The translations under genes and the position numbers were made by a program. From positions 1,173,200,863 to 1,173,264,862 of the forward strand of contig NC_090437.1 in NCBI RefSeq assembly GCF_031143425.1: a stretch of 64,000 nt of DNA, in the 5' to 3' direction. The DNA is from Pleurodeles waltl. Taxonomy: Eukaryota > Chordata > Amphibia > Caudata > Salamandridae. Below are positions 11,000 to 23,749 of the stretch, in pieces. The notes under the pieces are model-generated. The model searched no databases. It worked only from the letters and a program-made list of their open reading frames with translations, and was not told where the DNA came from. The stretch's first letter is position 1; the number at the start of each line of letters is the position of its first letter.

Positions 11000-12930
11000 A
11001 ACATTAGATTTCAAGTCACAATTTCAAAATTAACACTTTTAGAAAGTTTGTATTTTCCTGCCCTGACTATTTGGTGCCTGCAGTCTGTTCCAGGGTCACA
11101 TGGCTGGGTGTAGTTGGCACTTAGACTTTGTTTATTCCTCCCAGACAGCCAAATACTAGAGGGAGTAGGTGTGCCTGAATTGGCCATTAGCTGGCAGGAT
11201 GAAGGGATGGAGCTGGGCACACCCCCCACTTGCAACTGAATAGGCTGTGCCCTGCCTTCACACAAATGATTTGTCACCACTGCATTGATCATGTAGCCAG
11301 ATTGGAGCCTGGGCAGAGGAGGCAGGTAAAAAGGGAATTCTCTAGAAAAGTCTCCTATTTCAAAGTGAGCACCATATATAAAGATAAGACCCTCAGACCC
11401 AACTCTTCAGTACACTCCAAGACCTGTGGATACTACAGACGAAGGACTGATGTACTGCTCAGCTTCTAAAAGGGCTGCTAATCTGCTGCTCTGCTATTCT
11501 CCTGCCCAGCTGCCTGCTGCCCTGCTTGCTGAGAAGGAAAACTGGACCCGCAACCTTCATGGAAATGCTAAAGTGAATTAAACATGTGAGTGTTTGAAAC
11601 TGAGTTACTGGCCGGGGGTGCAGGAACCTTCTCAAGCAGCAACTACAGACCTTGTCAGGGTGAGACACAAGCAAACCCCCAATTAACCTTTGCTCAACCT
11701 TCTAGTAACTTGGCACAGAGCAATTAGAGGTAATGTGTAAAGTATTTCTGCAGCACTTTAAACAGTAATAAAGTAAAAACCCAACTAAAGAAAAAATCAA
11801 CACCAATTTAGAAAAATAGGGTACATTTTAATAGATGAAGCAAGACCAAAAAGACAAAAAACAATCAGTAGAACCGAAGATATGCAAGTTTAAAGATTCC
11901 AGTGAAAATAGCACCAAAAAGCACAAAGCATCAACTGTAGCTATCTGGATGCGGCATACCAGAACAAAGTTATAAGTTTAGCCTGACCCTGATGGCACAA
12001 GGACTGGCTACAGGGACCTGTACAAGAGTGCCTTAAGTCCTTGGTGCGGAGCATTGCGAGGTCCAGTGTTGAGGTTAAGTAGCCCAGCCAAGGCAGTAAG
12101 TTGGTTGCTTCGATTTTGCTTGAGATTGCGCCACACAGAAGAGGAGATGCATTGGTTCTGCTAGTTCCACAGCCAACAAGACCTTAAAGTCACTTTGAGG
12201 ACCTGGGTTCAACAGATGCAGGCCCAATCCTCCTCACCCACGCACGAGGGCAGCATGTCAGCAAAGCAGGGCAGCAGTCCTTCAAAGCAGTAGTCCAGCA
12301 GAGTGGCAGTCCTTTCAGCAGCACAATAATCCTTCTCCTTGCAGAGGATCCACAGGTCCAGAAGCGTACTGAAGAGTTGGTGTCTGGGGTCCAATATTTA
12401 TACCTGGGCCTTATTTTGAAGTAGGAGAAAATTCTAGAGGGTTCCCTTTGAAGTACACAGATTAAGTACAGGGGGTATGCAGCCTTTTGTGTGGCAGCAG
12501 GAGACAGCCTAATCAAATGTAAGTAAGGCTGTGCCAAGCTCCACCTCCACCTCCACCTTCCCATCCTGCCAGTGATGGTCCATCCAAGCACACCTAAGCC
12601 CTCAGTTGTGTGTGGCTCCTTAGGTATACACAAAGCCCAAATGTCAGCTACAACCAGTCATGTGACCCAGAGACAGGCTGCAGGCACTAAATGGCTAAGG
12701 CTAACGCAGGGAAATGCCAACTTTCTAAAAGTGGCATTTTCAAAATTGTAATTTAATTGTAATCTGTAGTGAAAAACAAATTTAAGAGATTTTTATTACC
12801 CGGAGCTGTAAAACCAAAAAGTACATGTCCAACTTTTTAAGTACATGGCACCCTGCCCTCTGGCCTGTTCAGGGCCTATCCTAGGCGTGACCTGTATGTA
12901 TTAAAAAGGTCACTTATTATGCTAGAACTA
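11000..12930. repeat. Probable LTR-derived interspersed repeat segments
   Basis: A long non-coding stretch with broken short frames. It holds the word 'gtccaactttttaagtaca' (about 12826), shared with repeat R, and a (CCACCT)n run at about 12540-12560. The texture resembles the other LTR-like pieces in the window, but no termini or target duplication were found. Classification is tentative. Confidence 0.3.
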
Positions 12931-14400
12931 CAGCACAGCAAGTATCTGGGCATATTGCCATATTGTGACTAGAGTCTAAAAAGGAAGCGAAGAATCCAGA
13001 AGTCGTTAGGTGCCTTCTTTGGCCCCAGTAGTACTAGAGGCATCATCTGGGTGAGGCTGCCCCTTCTCTTTTGCTCATCTCATGAGGCTGTCCTTGTGCC
13101 AAACTTTTCCACTCTCAAGATGTTATGTTCATTGTCTTGCATGCATGGACTAGAAGACCTCTAACAGCATGTGCAAGTAAAGAGAGTTATCCTATCCCAT
13201 CTTTGGCTTTTGACTTCAGGAGAATAAGGGACTTCAACATGAAAGGCAATTAACAGTAGATATGGGCTTATTTGTTTTTGCGCGTTTTGCTACTTTTTCA
13301 TAGCGAGAATTTATTTCATCCATTTTCCTTGGCTTGATGTGTGTTTGAGCAGTTATGCATGGCATGCTGTACTGATTTCACAGGTGATCACTAACACCAG
13401 AGGCTGATGTAGAGGTCAACAGGCCATCCTGGTGCAGCCTGGCAGGAGCTCAGAAATTGTGATTAGTACCCTGCTTGGTTCTGTGCGATCATAACGTCCC
13501 ATGGAGGGAGAGGCTGACACTGTAGTCTTTGCAAAAAGTGCCCTAGCTATTCCTACAGCCAGAGAAGGAGGCTTGTTTGCAGTTGATCCAAGAGCATGTA
13601 GTGGTGCTTATGCTAATTATCTTGAAGGTGCCTTATTTGCTTTTTGACAAAAGCAATTTTGTGGTCCACTGAGGAATCTTTAAATCTACAGGAGTAATAT
13701 GGCGTCCAACTGCTGACCAAGATTACAAGGTGATAGACTGCAGGGATTTTTTTGTCATCTCTTAATGTTATAAATGTACCATGCGCCACTTAGATGATGT
13801 TCCAGTCACTACCCTCTGAAACCTTTGTTTTAGCTAGCAGTATCTTATTCACATGAAATAACTCCAATGACATTTTGGTGGAAATTCAAGTTTAGGATTT
13901 TATGTGGCACTGTATAGACTAGTTGCTTAATGGACACCTTACTATTTAAAAAGATCTATTTATTTTCGACATGTGTATTTTTTAATCTGAACAATGGGGG
14001 AAATTCTGGGAATGATGCAAGTGGAATCAACTGCAATTATCTTAATGGCAGATCAATAGATACTAAAAACGACTCGTTCTAACAACTGCATTTAGAAGAA
14101 CACTTTTTTAACTGGTCAGCTTAAATGTCCAGCTTGGTTAATTTTTCTATGCTTTTCACATTTTTTCATAAGAGGTAAATTAATAACAGTTATCCCAGTG
14201 GTCTTATAAGTATCGTTTTTGGTTTATGGCTGTTAATAATGATGTTGTGCCATTCCAGGAAGTCAACGAGGTGTAGTCAGGATTCCTACTACCTCTATAT
14301 TGCCCTCTGGTGCCTCTCACACTTTATCACTCCTAGTTTCAGGGGGAATCAAATTAACCACAGAACATAGGGCCGCAGGACCACAGGTCCCAGGTCCAAC
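12931..14400. other. Intronic sequence, nothing recognised
   Basis: No coding segment, terminal repeat or tandem array recognised on either strand. Confidence 0.4.
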
Positions 14401-14433
14401 TCTCCTTGTACTGCTGCAACTGCTCTTGCTCCT

Positions 14434-14690
14434 GTCTTCTCCTTGCTCTTTCCCCATTTTTGTGTGCCTTCTCCTTGCTTTTACCTTGTTTTTTGTGTGC
14501 CTTCTCCTTGCTTTTCTTTCATTTTCGGTGCTTTCTCCTTGCTTTTCCTTCCGTTTTTTTTAGAATGCCTTCTCTTTGCTTTTCCCTTGCTTTCACTGCT
14601 TTCTCTTTGTTTTTCTCCATTTTTTGTGTGCTTTCTCCTTGCTTTTCCCCATTTTCACTGCTTTCTCCTTGCTTTTTCTCTCATTGCCAC
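14434..14690 (+). repeat. Pyrimidine-rich minisatellite
   Basis: About seven to eight degenerate units of 28-37 bp share the core 'ttctccttgctttt' or 'tgctttctccttgc', separated by C/T-rich spacers and 'ttttgtgtg'. Because the unit length varies, all three frames stay open and give meaningless Phe/Ser/Cys-rich peptides. It lies just upstream of the L2-like LINE and may be its 5' UTR array. Confidence 0.75.
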
Positions 14691-15089
14691 TCCTGCCTGT
14701 CGTTTGTTATTTCCTGCCTCCCACCTAGCCCCACCCACTGCCTCCCAGCACCCCTCCTTCCTCCTAGGACATACCTAATGGAGGCCGCAGCGAGGCCGTG
14801 TGCTGTGGACACACTGCCGGTGCACCACCGATGTGCCAAAGGCAAGTCAATCTGCACCCCTCCATGCCTGGTCTGCGCCCAGCACCAGGATTTCTGTTTC
14901 TCGGCCCACCCAGTTATGACGCTGCCATGCTCCATGCCCTAAACACCAGATGACCCAGGGAACCTGCTGCCACGCTGCACCACAATCAATGGTAAGGGCG
15001 TTCTCCTGCGCCAGATGCACCTTCACTTGTATGACCACTGTCATGCCGCATAGCACCACACCAAACTCTCACCACAACACACCAGAAGC

Positions 15090-15905
15090 AACACATCAAC
15101 TCCACTGCCTGCTCCTTAACACAAGTTTGATGTGCAAGCATTCTACAAAACTACAGGAGCTCATCACTACCCTCACACCTGACATTCTCTTCCTCACCGA
15201 AACCTGACTGAAATCCACGTGCTCCCAGACATTGCCACAGCAATCGCAGATAATTATGAAATCACTCACGAAGACCACACCAGCAAGCCAGGAAGAGGAA
15301 CAGCTATAGTCCACAAAGAAAGCATTATATGCACTACCTCCACCGACAACACTACAACCCCATGGAGCACCTCAACTTCAAGCTCTGCACGGATGACAAG
15401 ATTACCATCAGAGGAACCCTGGCATAACAACTCTTAGGCTCGTGCTCAAGCTTCTGCAACCCCATTGCAGATTTCATTGCACCCCTAGCCTTAGAATCCA
15501 ATGACTACATCTTCCTCCGTGGCCTTAACCTCCACATCGACGACCCCAACAACAACACAGCACACCTCTTTGACAGAATGAGCTGCCTCGGATTAACTCA
15601 GATCATCCAGGACGCTATGCACACCGCAGGACACACACTGGGCCCCATCTTCATCTCCAGGAACCGTGTCTCACATACAGCTAAGTCACCGAACCCAAAT
15701 GGACTGACCACTCTGTTGTCCACTTCAACATTTCCAGTACCCGCACCAACACCCCCAAGACCCAAGACATTCAGAGCCTCCACTGGGCGTGGAGCTAAGT
15801 TTCAAGGACCAACTGGACTAATGCCCTCAACACCTCCACCCTCCCACAGACCTCGCACAAGGAGTAAAGAACTTCAATGCCTGGATCACCAACTGTGCTG
15901 ACGGC
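15090..15905 (+). pseudogene. LINE endonuclease remnant
   Basis: The segment 15109-15207 reads CLLLNTSLMCKHSTKLQEL and then TPDILFLTET, immediately followed by a stop. This is the first motif of APE-type endonucleases in L2/CR1 LINEs ('LLNARS....DLLFLTETWL'), with the catalytic Glu still present. The downstream frames are broken and later endonuclease motifs can only be followed in pieces to about 15905. Confidence 0.65.
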
Positions 15906-16599
15906 ATCATCCCCGTCAAAAGCAGCAACCCAGTAAAAACCTCCAAAAAGCCAGCTGGTACACCACTGAACTCAGAACATCTAAATGAGACAGCAAACAG
16001 CTTGAAAGTAAGTGGCATGCCAGCAGAAACACCTACGACGGGGCAGCTTTCAAGGCCTCCCTCAACATGTACCACTGCCTGCTGAAAGCAACAAAGAAGG
16101 CAGCACTTGTATCAAAACCAGCAGCAACAATACCAAGGAACTCTTTAACCTAGTTAAGGAATTCTCCAACCCGACGGCTAGTGAAAACAACATCACACCC
16201 GCACAGGAGCTGTACGACAACCGTGCCGATTTCTTTCACAACACGTTTGCACCCACATACAGGAACTTCGAACCACAACCTACACCTATAGACTTCATTG
16301 ACAGAGTCGCCATGAGCACAACCAACACCAACCATAGACTAACCATCTGGAACCTTCTCTCCACCGAGGACACCACCTCCACCATGAATTCCATCCACTC
16401 TGGAGCCCCCACAGACCCCTGCTGCACCACAGCTTCAATCTCAGAAACCAAAGGGTTGGCTAGGAACTCACCACTGTATTCAACACCTCCATCACCATCG
16501 CAACCTTCTCGGACACTTGGTCACATACTGAATTCAAACCACTACTCACAAATCCACTGCAGACCACAGTATACTCAAAAACTACAGCCCATTCTCCCT

Positions 16600-17450
16600 G
16601 TTCCCTTTCTCAGCTAACGTACTGGAAAAAAATCATCATCAAGCAACTCATGACATACCAGGAGCAGAACCAGCTACTCAGCGCCTCCCAATACGGCTTC
16701 CACAGCAATCACAGCACCAAGACCGCCTTGATCACACGCACAGATCACATCTGTCCCCTCCTTGACTGAGGAGAAACAGTGGCCCTGATCTTCCTCAACC
16801 TCTTGGCAGCCTTTGATACCATACCCCACCACGTGCTGATCAAAAAGACTCCACTAAATCGATATCCAAGGGGACACTTTCAGATGGATCACCTCCTTAC
16901 TCACCAGAAGAACCCAGAGGATTCACCCACCTCCTTTCATCTCGGAACCAAAAGACATGACTTGTGGTGCCCCCCAAGGATCATCCCTCAGCCCCATGCT
17001 TTTTAAAACATATATGACCCCACTAGCCGACCGTCAGATATCACAGCCTCACATGATCTCCTATGCAAATGACACACAACGCATTCTCTCACTCACTGTT
17101 GGACCCAGCACCACCAAAACTAACTTTCATAGATGCATGACAAGAGTTGCCGTCTCGATGAAAGAAAACCGCCAGCAGCTAAACATAGACAAGACTGAAG
17201 TTCTGACCTTCGGCAAGAGCAGCAACACATGGAACGACTCCTGGTGGCCTTTAGAACTAGGACCGCAGCCACTCTCTCCAAACATGCCAGAAATCCTGGA
17301 ATCATTACCTACAACATGCTGACCATGAAATCACAGATTACCACAATCTCCACCTGCTTCTTCACTCTGCGCATGCTACATAAGATGTTCAAGTGGCTAT
17401 CCCCGCACACGAGACACACTGTGACACAGGCCCTCGTCACCAGCTGACTA
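16600..17450 (+). pseudogene. L2-like LINE reverse transcriptase remnant
   Basis: Successive RT motifs are visible in different frames. FLNLLAAFDTIPHHVLI at about 16791 carries the first catalytic Asp. GAPQGSSLSPMLFKTYM follows at about 16963-17015. ISYANDTQRIL at about 17056 stands where YADD is expected, so the first of the two catalytic Asp is now Asn. A thumb-like 'NIDKTEVLTFGK' segment follows near 17185. The 16779 and 16957 segments are in different frames. Confidence 0.75.
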
Positions 17451-17999
17451 CACACGGGCAATACGCTCTACATAGGAATCACCTTGCAACTCCTACAAAG
17501 ACTTCACACTATACAGAACGCTGCAGTGTGACTCATCATTGAACTTCCCCGACGATCCCATGTTACACCACACTTAAGGCAACTTCACTGGTTCCCCGCA
17601 CAGAAGAGGTGAGTATTCAAGCTGCTGACCCCCACACAAAAAGCTCTACACAACGAAAGACCTGCCTACATTAAACACCGCCTGAATTTCCACCAACCGT
17701 CATGAAGACTATGCTCCACCTCCCTATCATTTTCCAACACACGAAGCAGAAGTGGAGGGCCTGTCTTCTCCCACATGGCGGCAAAAACCTGGAACAGCCT
17801 TCCCATGCATCTCTGGGCCGTTACCTCTCATCTGGAATTCTGTAGAGCCCACAAGACCTGGCTATTTGAATGAGCCGCAGAGACCTGCAAGTGCCTGGTA
17901 CCCTAAAGGGTGATTAGTCGTGCTTTTCAAATCCTGTTTGCTTATTGATTGACAGGAAAAGAGAGTACGCAGGGCTCAGGGAGCCCTGTTCATTTGTTG

Positions 18000-19690
18000 T
18001 AGTTTTCACTTAGTGCCCTTGCTAAAGAAAAGTCTTGCATTCTGCTCTAGGGCTCAGGGGTTGCACCCAATCTATTTTCAGACCTTTATGAATATTTTCC
18101 TTGATCCCTGTACTTACGGAGTTACCTTAAGTGCCAGGCTTCTTTACACTCAACCTGAGCATGGACAGGCATGCAAGCAACGACGGGCCATCCAATGCGC
18201 ATGTACGTGCGTCTTTTAAGTAAGGATCACCGTTTTGTAGCCCTTGATTTGTACAATAAATATACCCCAGCATTGACGAAGTGTGCAACCGATTAAATTC
18301 TTTCCCACAGGGCATGCATGCTGAAGTTTTGTGCGTTGATATAAGGCCTTTCACTTTCACTTCATTCATCACAGAGATTCCTCATTTTACGGGAGTAAAT
18401 CTTCAATGTATAATTGAACATAGACTGACCCCCCCAGTCGGTGTCGTTTGGCACCGCAGTTGGATGCCAATGATTTGGAAACGTCCATGAAGGCCTCCGC
18501 ATCATGTGTTTTCTTCAAAGATGCTGGAACTTGTGCTTTATAATTAAGCTTCATTAGATATTTTTCACTATACTTTTTACTCGTAATGGAGGCCTGCTTT
18601 GAATAATTATATTTGAGGGAGAAGTAGAAGTGTGTAACTCATTCCTATTCTATATTTGGTAATGAAGTATTTCTCATTTGTGTATTTTCAAACCGTTACT
18701 GCACTGAAGGAATATGAGTAAATAGTGCCACCTTCAGGATTGTTTCAGCTGGAGTCTAATTTAAATATATGGAAATCGTCTGTGTCTCTACCCATAATCA
18801 TGAAGCATTGCACAGTGTTTCTATTTAATGCTATGCATGAAGTAATTTGTGGGACCGTGAGGAAGAATGTAGCAGGATTTGGTTTTGGTAATGGGTCTTT
18901 TGTGGCTCGCTTGCAGTGCATTATAGACTTCCTGAATGGGTGCAGGGGATAGATAATTGCAGGTATGGAGTACAATATTTAGATGTTTGGTGATGGTTTC
19001 TCGGGGTAGACCAAATGAGTCAGTGGAGAGTGAAAGTCACTAGAAAGGAAGATGCTGAGCAAATGTCCCTCTTGGGAACAGCTCTTTTGGAGACATCCTT
19101 TTATCTTCTGTCACAGCAAGAAGTGGTTGAGATGCAACAAGCTGAGGAAGTGATTAGCCCTCTGGAGCCACTATAGGCCAAAGTGTGCATTATGCCACTT
19201 CTGCTACCCCTGACATTTTTCGGGATGTCTGTGCTGCAGAAACTGCAGTGATTCAGAAAAGAAGCAAGACTTTCCAATATGAACAGATGTTTATTTCTGC
19301 CACAGCTCCCGTACAACACCAGGGAGCAGTTAGCCATCAAATGCTATGAACATTCAAACACATACATTCCTCTGAACCTTCTTTCACTGAAGATATTAAT
19401 CTAAACAACCATAACATTCTACATTAAGTACATGAACTGGGTATTTCACATAGAGTGTACACACATTCAGGTATAGTTGTAGAGCTTTTCTCCCAAGATT
19501 ATAATGACATCTCTTGATGATCCACAGCTCTAACTGAAAGTCTCCTCTGTTAGGACATGCAACCCTTCAAACGTTGCCTGCACCTCATCCAGACCTGAAT
19601 GTCCAGGACCTACCCGAAGCTCAATCCACAAAAGACAGAATTTCTGTTATTTGCCAAAGACAAAAAGCAGAAAATAGTACAAACCTGGCT
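18000..19690. other. Intronic sequence, nothing recognised
   Basis: No recognisable coding block or repeat boundary. Short open frames on both strands look random. Confidence 0.4.
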
Positions 19691-19691
19691 C

Positions 19692-20160
19692 AGTCAAAAT
19701 AACTTTATTCGGCGGTTAGCCACAAAAGTAAACATGCATACATAAAGATCATCATAAAATACAGTACTTATAACATTCATTAAAATGAGTCTATTAAATC
19801 TAAATTTGCCACCCAAGCTTACTAAAACAGTAAAAAAAAAAAAAAAAAATAAGTGCTTATAAAAACATATATAACAATGAGACAATATAGTAAAAAGGAC
19901 AATTCCTAATTTCTCTTAATAAATGATCACATTACCAATTCATATCGATTTCTAATAGTGATAGCGGATTTAATAAAACTAAGAATAGAAATACAAATTT
20001 GTTTGGTTGAGAGGCTTTGGATGCCAATCAGTCCTTCTTTGTAGGAAGAAGTGTGCAAATTACGCAAAATGGGTAATAAAAAGGATTTCCTGGGAGCCGA
20101 ACCTGGCTCAATGACATGTGCCTTGATGGCTTTGAACCTCAAACTTTCACCAAACCCCAA
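19692..20160 (-). mobile_element. LINE X 3' end fragment
   Basis: Minus-strand 3' terminus. Its end ('caaaataactttattcgg' on the plus strand at 19697) matches the end of the larger minus-strand LINE at 44536 ('caaaataacttttttcgg'). An open minus-strand segment at 19927-20160 looks like a LINE C-terminal tail, followed by a 3' UTR with a T/A run (about 19831-19848). Confidence 0.5.
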
Positions 20161-20319
20161 GTCTCACGGATTGATCTTGGACTCCAAACACACCCTCAAG
20201 GAACAATTGGCAAAAAAATTAAAGACTCCCTGGTACTCTCGCATTTAAAAGAAGTGAAACAGTTTATCATAGGAAGTGACTTCAGAACTGCTGTTCAATC
20301 AAGCCAGCAACTATGACCT

Positions 20320-22080
20320 GAACAGACACCCCTCGTAAGGTTCAGCATAACCATCCCACATCTGCACAGGCCGACTACCACTGGAACCATCTGCCACAGC
20401 TGGAAAAGCATGATAGATGTAGAATGGGCTTCCACCCTCTCATTGTATTGGTACACCAATAACTTGAAAGACATCAAGAACCTCAACAGCTTGACCACTG
20501 CATGCACCAACATCTTGGATCCCCTCAGGTGAAACCCAATGGCAAGAGCCCAAACACAGACCAGTTGGTATAGAGAGGAACACAGGCTGATAAAATGCTG
20601 CTGCAAGTAACTGGAACACAAATGGAGAACAAGTCAAGACACGACAGTTGAAGAAATCTTCGAATCAGCCCTAAGATGCTATCACCTACAGATACAGAAC
20701 CCAAGCTCTTGCAGCTCGAATCAATGTCAGCAATAACAGCAGCAAGGAAACCATTGCCATCATCAAATATTTCACAGCACCTCCTGCAACCTCCAGAGAC
20801 TTCACACACTCACAAACCTTTGCAACAAGCTCTCAAAAGTCTTCTGTAACAAAATCACCTTCATTTACAGCATCTTCAACCCTCAACTGAACCACAATTG
20901 AATCACATAACCATTGCAACTCAACTTCCAATCACAGCTGAAGAACGACGTTGTGGCCCACTATCACCATTGTCAAAACTGGTGCTATCATACAGATCAG
21001 CCACTAGGAGCCTCCATCTGACACTTGTACATCTTCACCAAAGATCTTCTACTTATCAGGGAGGCAGCACCCCATTTTCATCAGGCACCTACATGAGATT
21101 GGCATCCAATGACCCGCTCTCTGCTGGACCTGCTCCTTAATGCATAGAACACATGCTGTCAGCCTGGCAACTTAATCCTTGGAAGCCCACAAACTCATCT
21201 GCAGAGGGCCTCAAGGTTCATTGCTGAGCCCAACACTGTTCAACGCATACATGATCCCTCTGGCCAATGTCATCCTCTCCTATGCCGATGATATGCAACT
21301 CATCCTCTTCCTTTTGGATGAGACCGCCAACACAAGAAGCAAGTTCACCTCCTGCATGACAGAAGTCATTAACAGGATAAAAGCCAATTGTATCAAGCTC
21401 AGCACAGACAAGACAGAAGTAGTGATCTTCTGTAAGAGGGCCTTACCATGGGATTCTAACTGGTGGCCAGCCAAACTCAACCCACACCTATACCCAGCAC
21501 CCACACCAGGAACCTCGGAATTACCTTCAACAGCAAAATGGACGTGACCGCCCAAGTCAATGCTGCCGCTGCATCCTGCTTCCACACCCTGAGGATGCTG
21601 AGGAATGTCTTCAAACGACTGCCAAGCAACACTAGAAAAACTGTCACTCATGCCCTAGTTACCAACAAGACAAAACACCTTCAATGTTGGGATCACCAAG
21701 CAACTCACTATAGGACTACAGACCATCCAGATTCAACCTCTTACACAGAACTAACATCACACAATAGCTCCACAGGCGCCTGATACACAATCACACTCAT
21801 TGCAAACTCCTTACACTCAAGGTACTACAGAACTTAGGGCCTACATACCTCAATAGTCGCATTTCCTCCACCAGTCACACCAAAGACACCTCTGATCCAC
21901 AGGACTCCTCCTTGCCCCCATCCCAAACATACACAGAACCACATCAGGAGGATGGGAGCTCTCTTACATTCCTCCTAAAGGGTGGAAAGACCTCTCGCTT
22001 CGCTCTACATCAGAACTTCCTCCTCTCTTCTTGAATCCCGCAAAAAGCTGAAGACTTGGCTATTCAATTAACCAACCAAC
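20320..22080 (+). mobile_element. L2/CR1-group LINE, 5'-truncated (copy 2)
   Basis: The plus-strand remnant runs from upstream of the RT to the C-terminal 'KLKTWLFN' block at about 22050. The RT core is clearest at 21179-21547. A possible 3' continuation to about 22180 ('cagtgcttggaaacacacatagcac') resembles L2 3' ends. It belongs to the same family as the 14770-17957 copy. Confidence 0.75.
21179..21660 (+). pseudogene. L2-like LINE RT fragment with intact YADD
   Basis: An open segment of 122 codons reads GPQGSLLSPTLFNAYMIPLA followed by ILSYADDMQLILFL. The YADD catalytic motif is intact here, unlike the copy at 17056. After it come 'KLSTDKTEVVIF', and in another frame 'RNLGITFNSKMDVTAQV' (21502-21553), the usual post-RT segment. 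Upstream and downstream frames are broken. Confidence 0.8.
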
Positions 22081-22179
22081 CATAGGCAGGCATAGGCACA
22101 CACAGCTGCTCAGCACCAGGATACCCTTGCAGTGCTTGGAAACACACATAGCACTTGTAATCTTGCATCTCGAGGGTGG

Positions 22180-23300
22180 TACTATACTGCTCAATGGCCT
22201 ACAGTTTGCAGTTTGTCTCCTGACTCTGCCTACTGATCCGTACACTGTATGTACGTGAATGCTGCAGTGCTTGTGCCCGCCGCCTATGCCAGTCGCATTG
22301 CCAGCCAAGCATAACGGCGATTGCGGACACCTCCTGTATTGTCCGGAGTACTTTATTACAATTGAATCAGCTTCACTTATGCTACGTTCATCCCAGCAGC
22401 CCCCCATCCTGCTACATCTTCTGAGACACCCTTGGTGTAGGGTGTAAGGCAGGGGGGCAGGCTAACGCCGCCTTGACACACTTTTCTGTGCCCTACCAGA
22501 GCCTCTGGGGCCTGACGTACTGCTACTGTGCCTGCCTCACTTGGTTGCCATGAGTAGCCTGGCAGGCGGGAGCGCAAGTATCATCTGGAACACAGTTGGA
22601 ATCTGTAAACACCTATTTTGGATCACAGAATAGGGGAGCTAAGCAAAGCCCCCAGTACCAAGGAAACCTGAAACATTAGGAGGTATGCCCTTTAAAAGTG
22701 CTCTGGATGAGAGAAAGGTTGGAGGCAGCGGCAGCTACATAGCTGCACAGCATACCACGAGTGCATAGATAAGTGCCGGAGACATTTGTGAAAAACTAAG
22801 AAATGAGGAATGACCAATATATCCCTACTAGAGTGAGTCTTAGGAACATGTATAGGGGGAAATAAAATGGGAGGAAACCATGGGACTTTAATCAGGGTGT
22901 GATAAAGGGTGTGATAAAATGGTCAGTGAGCAAGATCACCTGCCTCACAACTTGTAAGGGAGCCAGAGGTATAAACCCTTGAGTAAAAGAGAGACTCCAG
23001 TGCAGTACCCATAAGAATGGCCCAGGCTAGTGGTAGAACTCACCAAAGGCAGAACAATCAATGACAAAAGGGAGAAATATGACCCTAGAAGGAAATCAGG
23101 TGGTGCAAAAAGATGAAATAAGGAAGGTCTCACAAAGAACGTAAAGAAGCATATGCTCAACTAAAGCCCCTCACTGATTGAGACTGGTGGGTTGTCAGTA
23201 ACTAAATCAATTGAGGGCTCTGTGGGTGAACATTTCAAAAAAGTCAAGCACAACTCAAGGCATCAGGATCGAGAGAGAGGGATACCAGTGACAAGGAGAA
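22180..23300. other. Intronic sequence, nothing firmly recognised
   Basis: Non-coding. The part at 22080-22600 may belong to repeat sequence downstream of the LINE, but no borders are visible. Confidence 0.35.
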
Positions 23301-23437
23301 TTCAAGTTACCGGACTCTGGACCCGAGTCTACCCTCCATAAATAATTCCGATCTGACGGACTGTAACCAGTTCTTGCTACAACCGACTATAAAGACTATA
23401 CTCTTCCCCCAGGTAATTTTCTCTATTAGACAATAGG

Positions 23438-23749
23438 GTGATGCAAAAAAGGGCATCAGAAAGCACGAAAGACCTACAGGCAAGTAGAGGGATTGCAAAG
23501 GAAAACAGAGAGGAGCTTGGCAATACACAGGAGCAGATCAATTCAATGGTAAATGAAGAAGCAGGTGTATCCGCACAAAATTCTATTCTAAACTTGGAGG
23601 TCTCAGCGTCACTGCCTTCCTCAATGTTGGACATAATGTTAATCCTACAAAAAACCTTGCAAGGAATATTAGAGGTGACAGTACTGAACAATAACATTTT
23701 AAAGTCACAGAAGGCACAACTACAGATTACCACAGTGGAACTAAAATAA
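23438..23749 (+). pseudogene. LINE X ORF1-like coiled-coil segment
   Basis: A 104-codon open segment rich in Lys, Glu, Gln and Leu with heptad-like spacing. It includes KENREELGNTQEQINSM, then ILQKTLQGILEVTVLNN. A stop follows after 'TTVELK', and the same frame continues with more charged sequence. The position upstream of the endonuclease and the coiled-coil look suggest ORF1; no zinc finger or RRM could be recognised. Confidence 0.4.

Larger units (their letters stand above)
14770..17957 (+). mobile_element. L2/CR1-group LINE, near full-length, decayed (copy 1)
   Basis: The order on the plus strand is: GC-rich 5' coding remnant (about 14780-14945), endonuclease remnant (about 15090-15900), RT remnant (about 16600-17450), a C-terminal 'HKTWLFE' block near 17850, and a short 3' region ending in a TTATTGATTGA-type tail (17942-17956). 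Many stops and frame changes occur. The 'F....KTWLFE' C-terminus and GATT-type tail are shared with the copies at 20320-22080 and 42534-42690. Confidence 0.8.

Noticed and set aside
14300..14942. Open frames up to 178 codons in all plus frames
   Set aside because: They run through the pyrimidine minisatellite, whose low complexity keeps every frame open.
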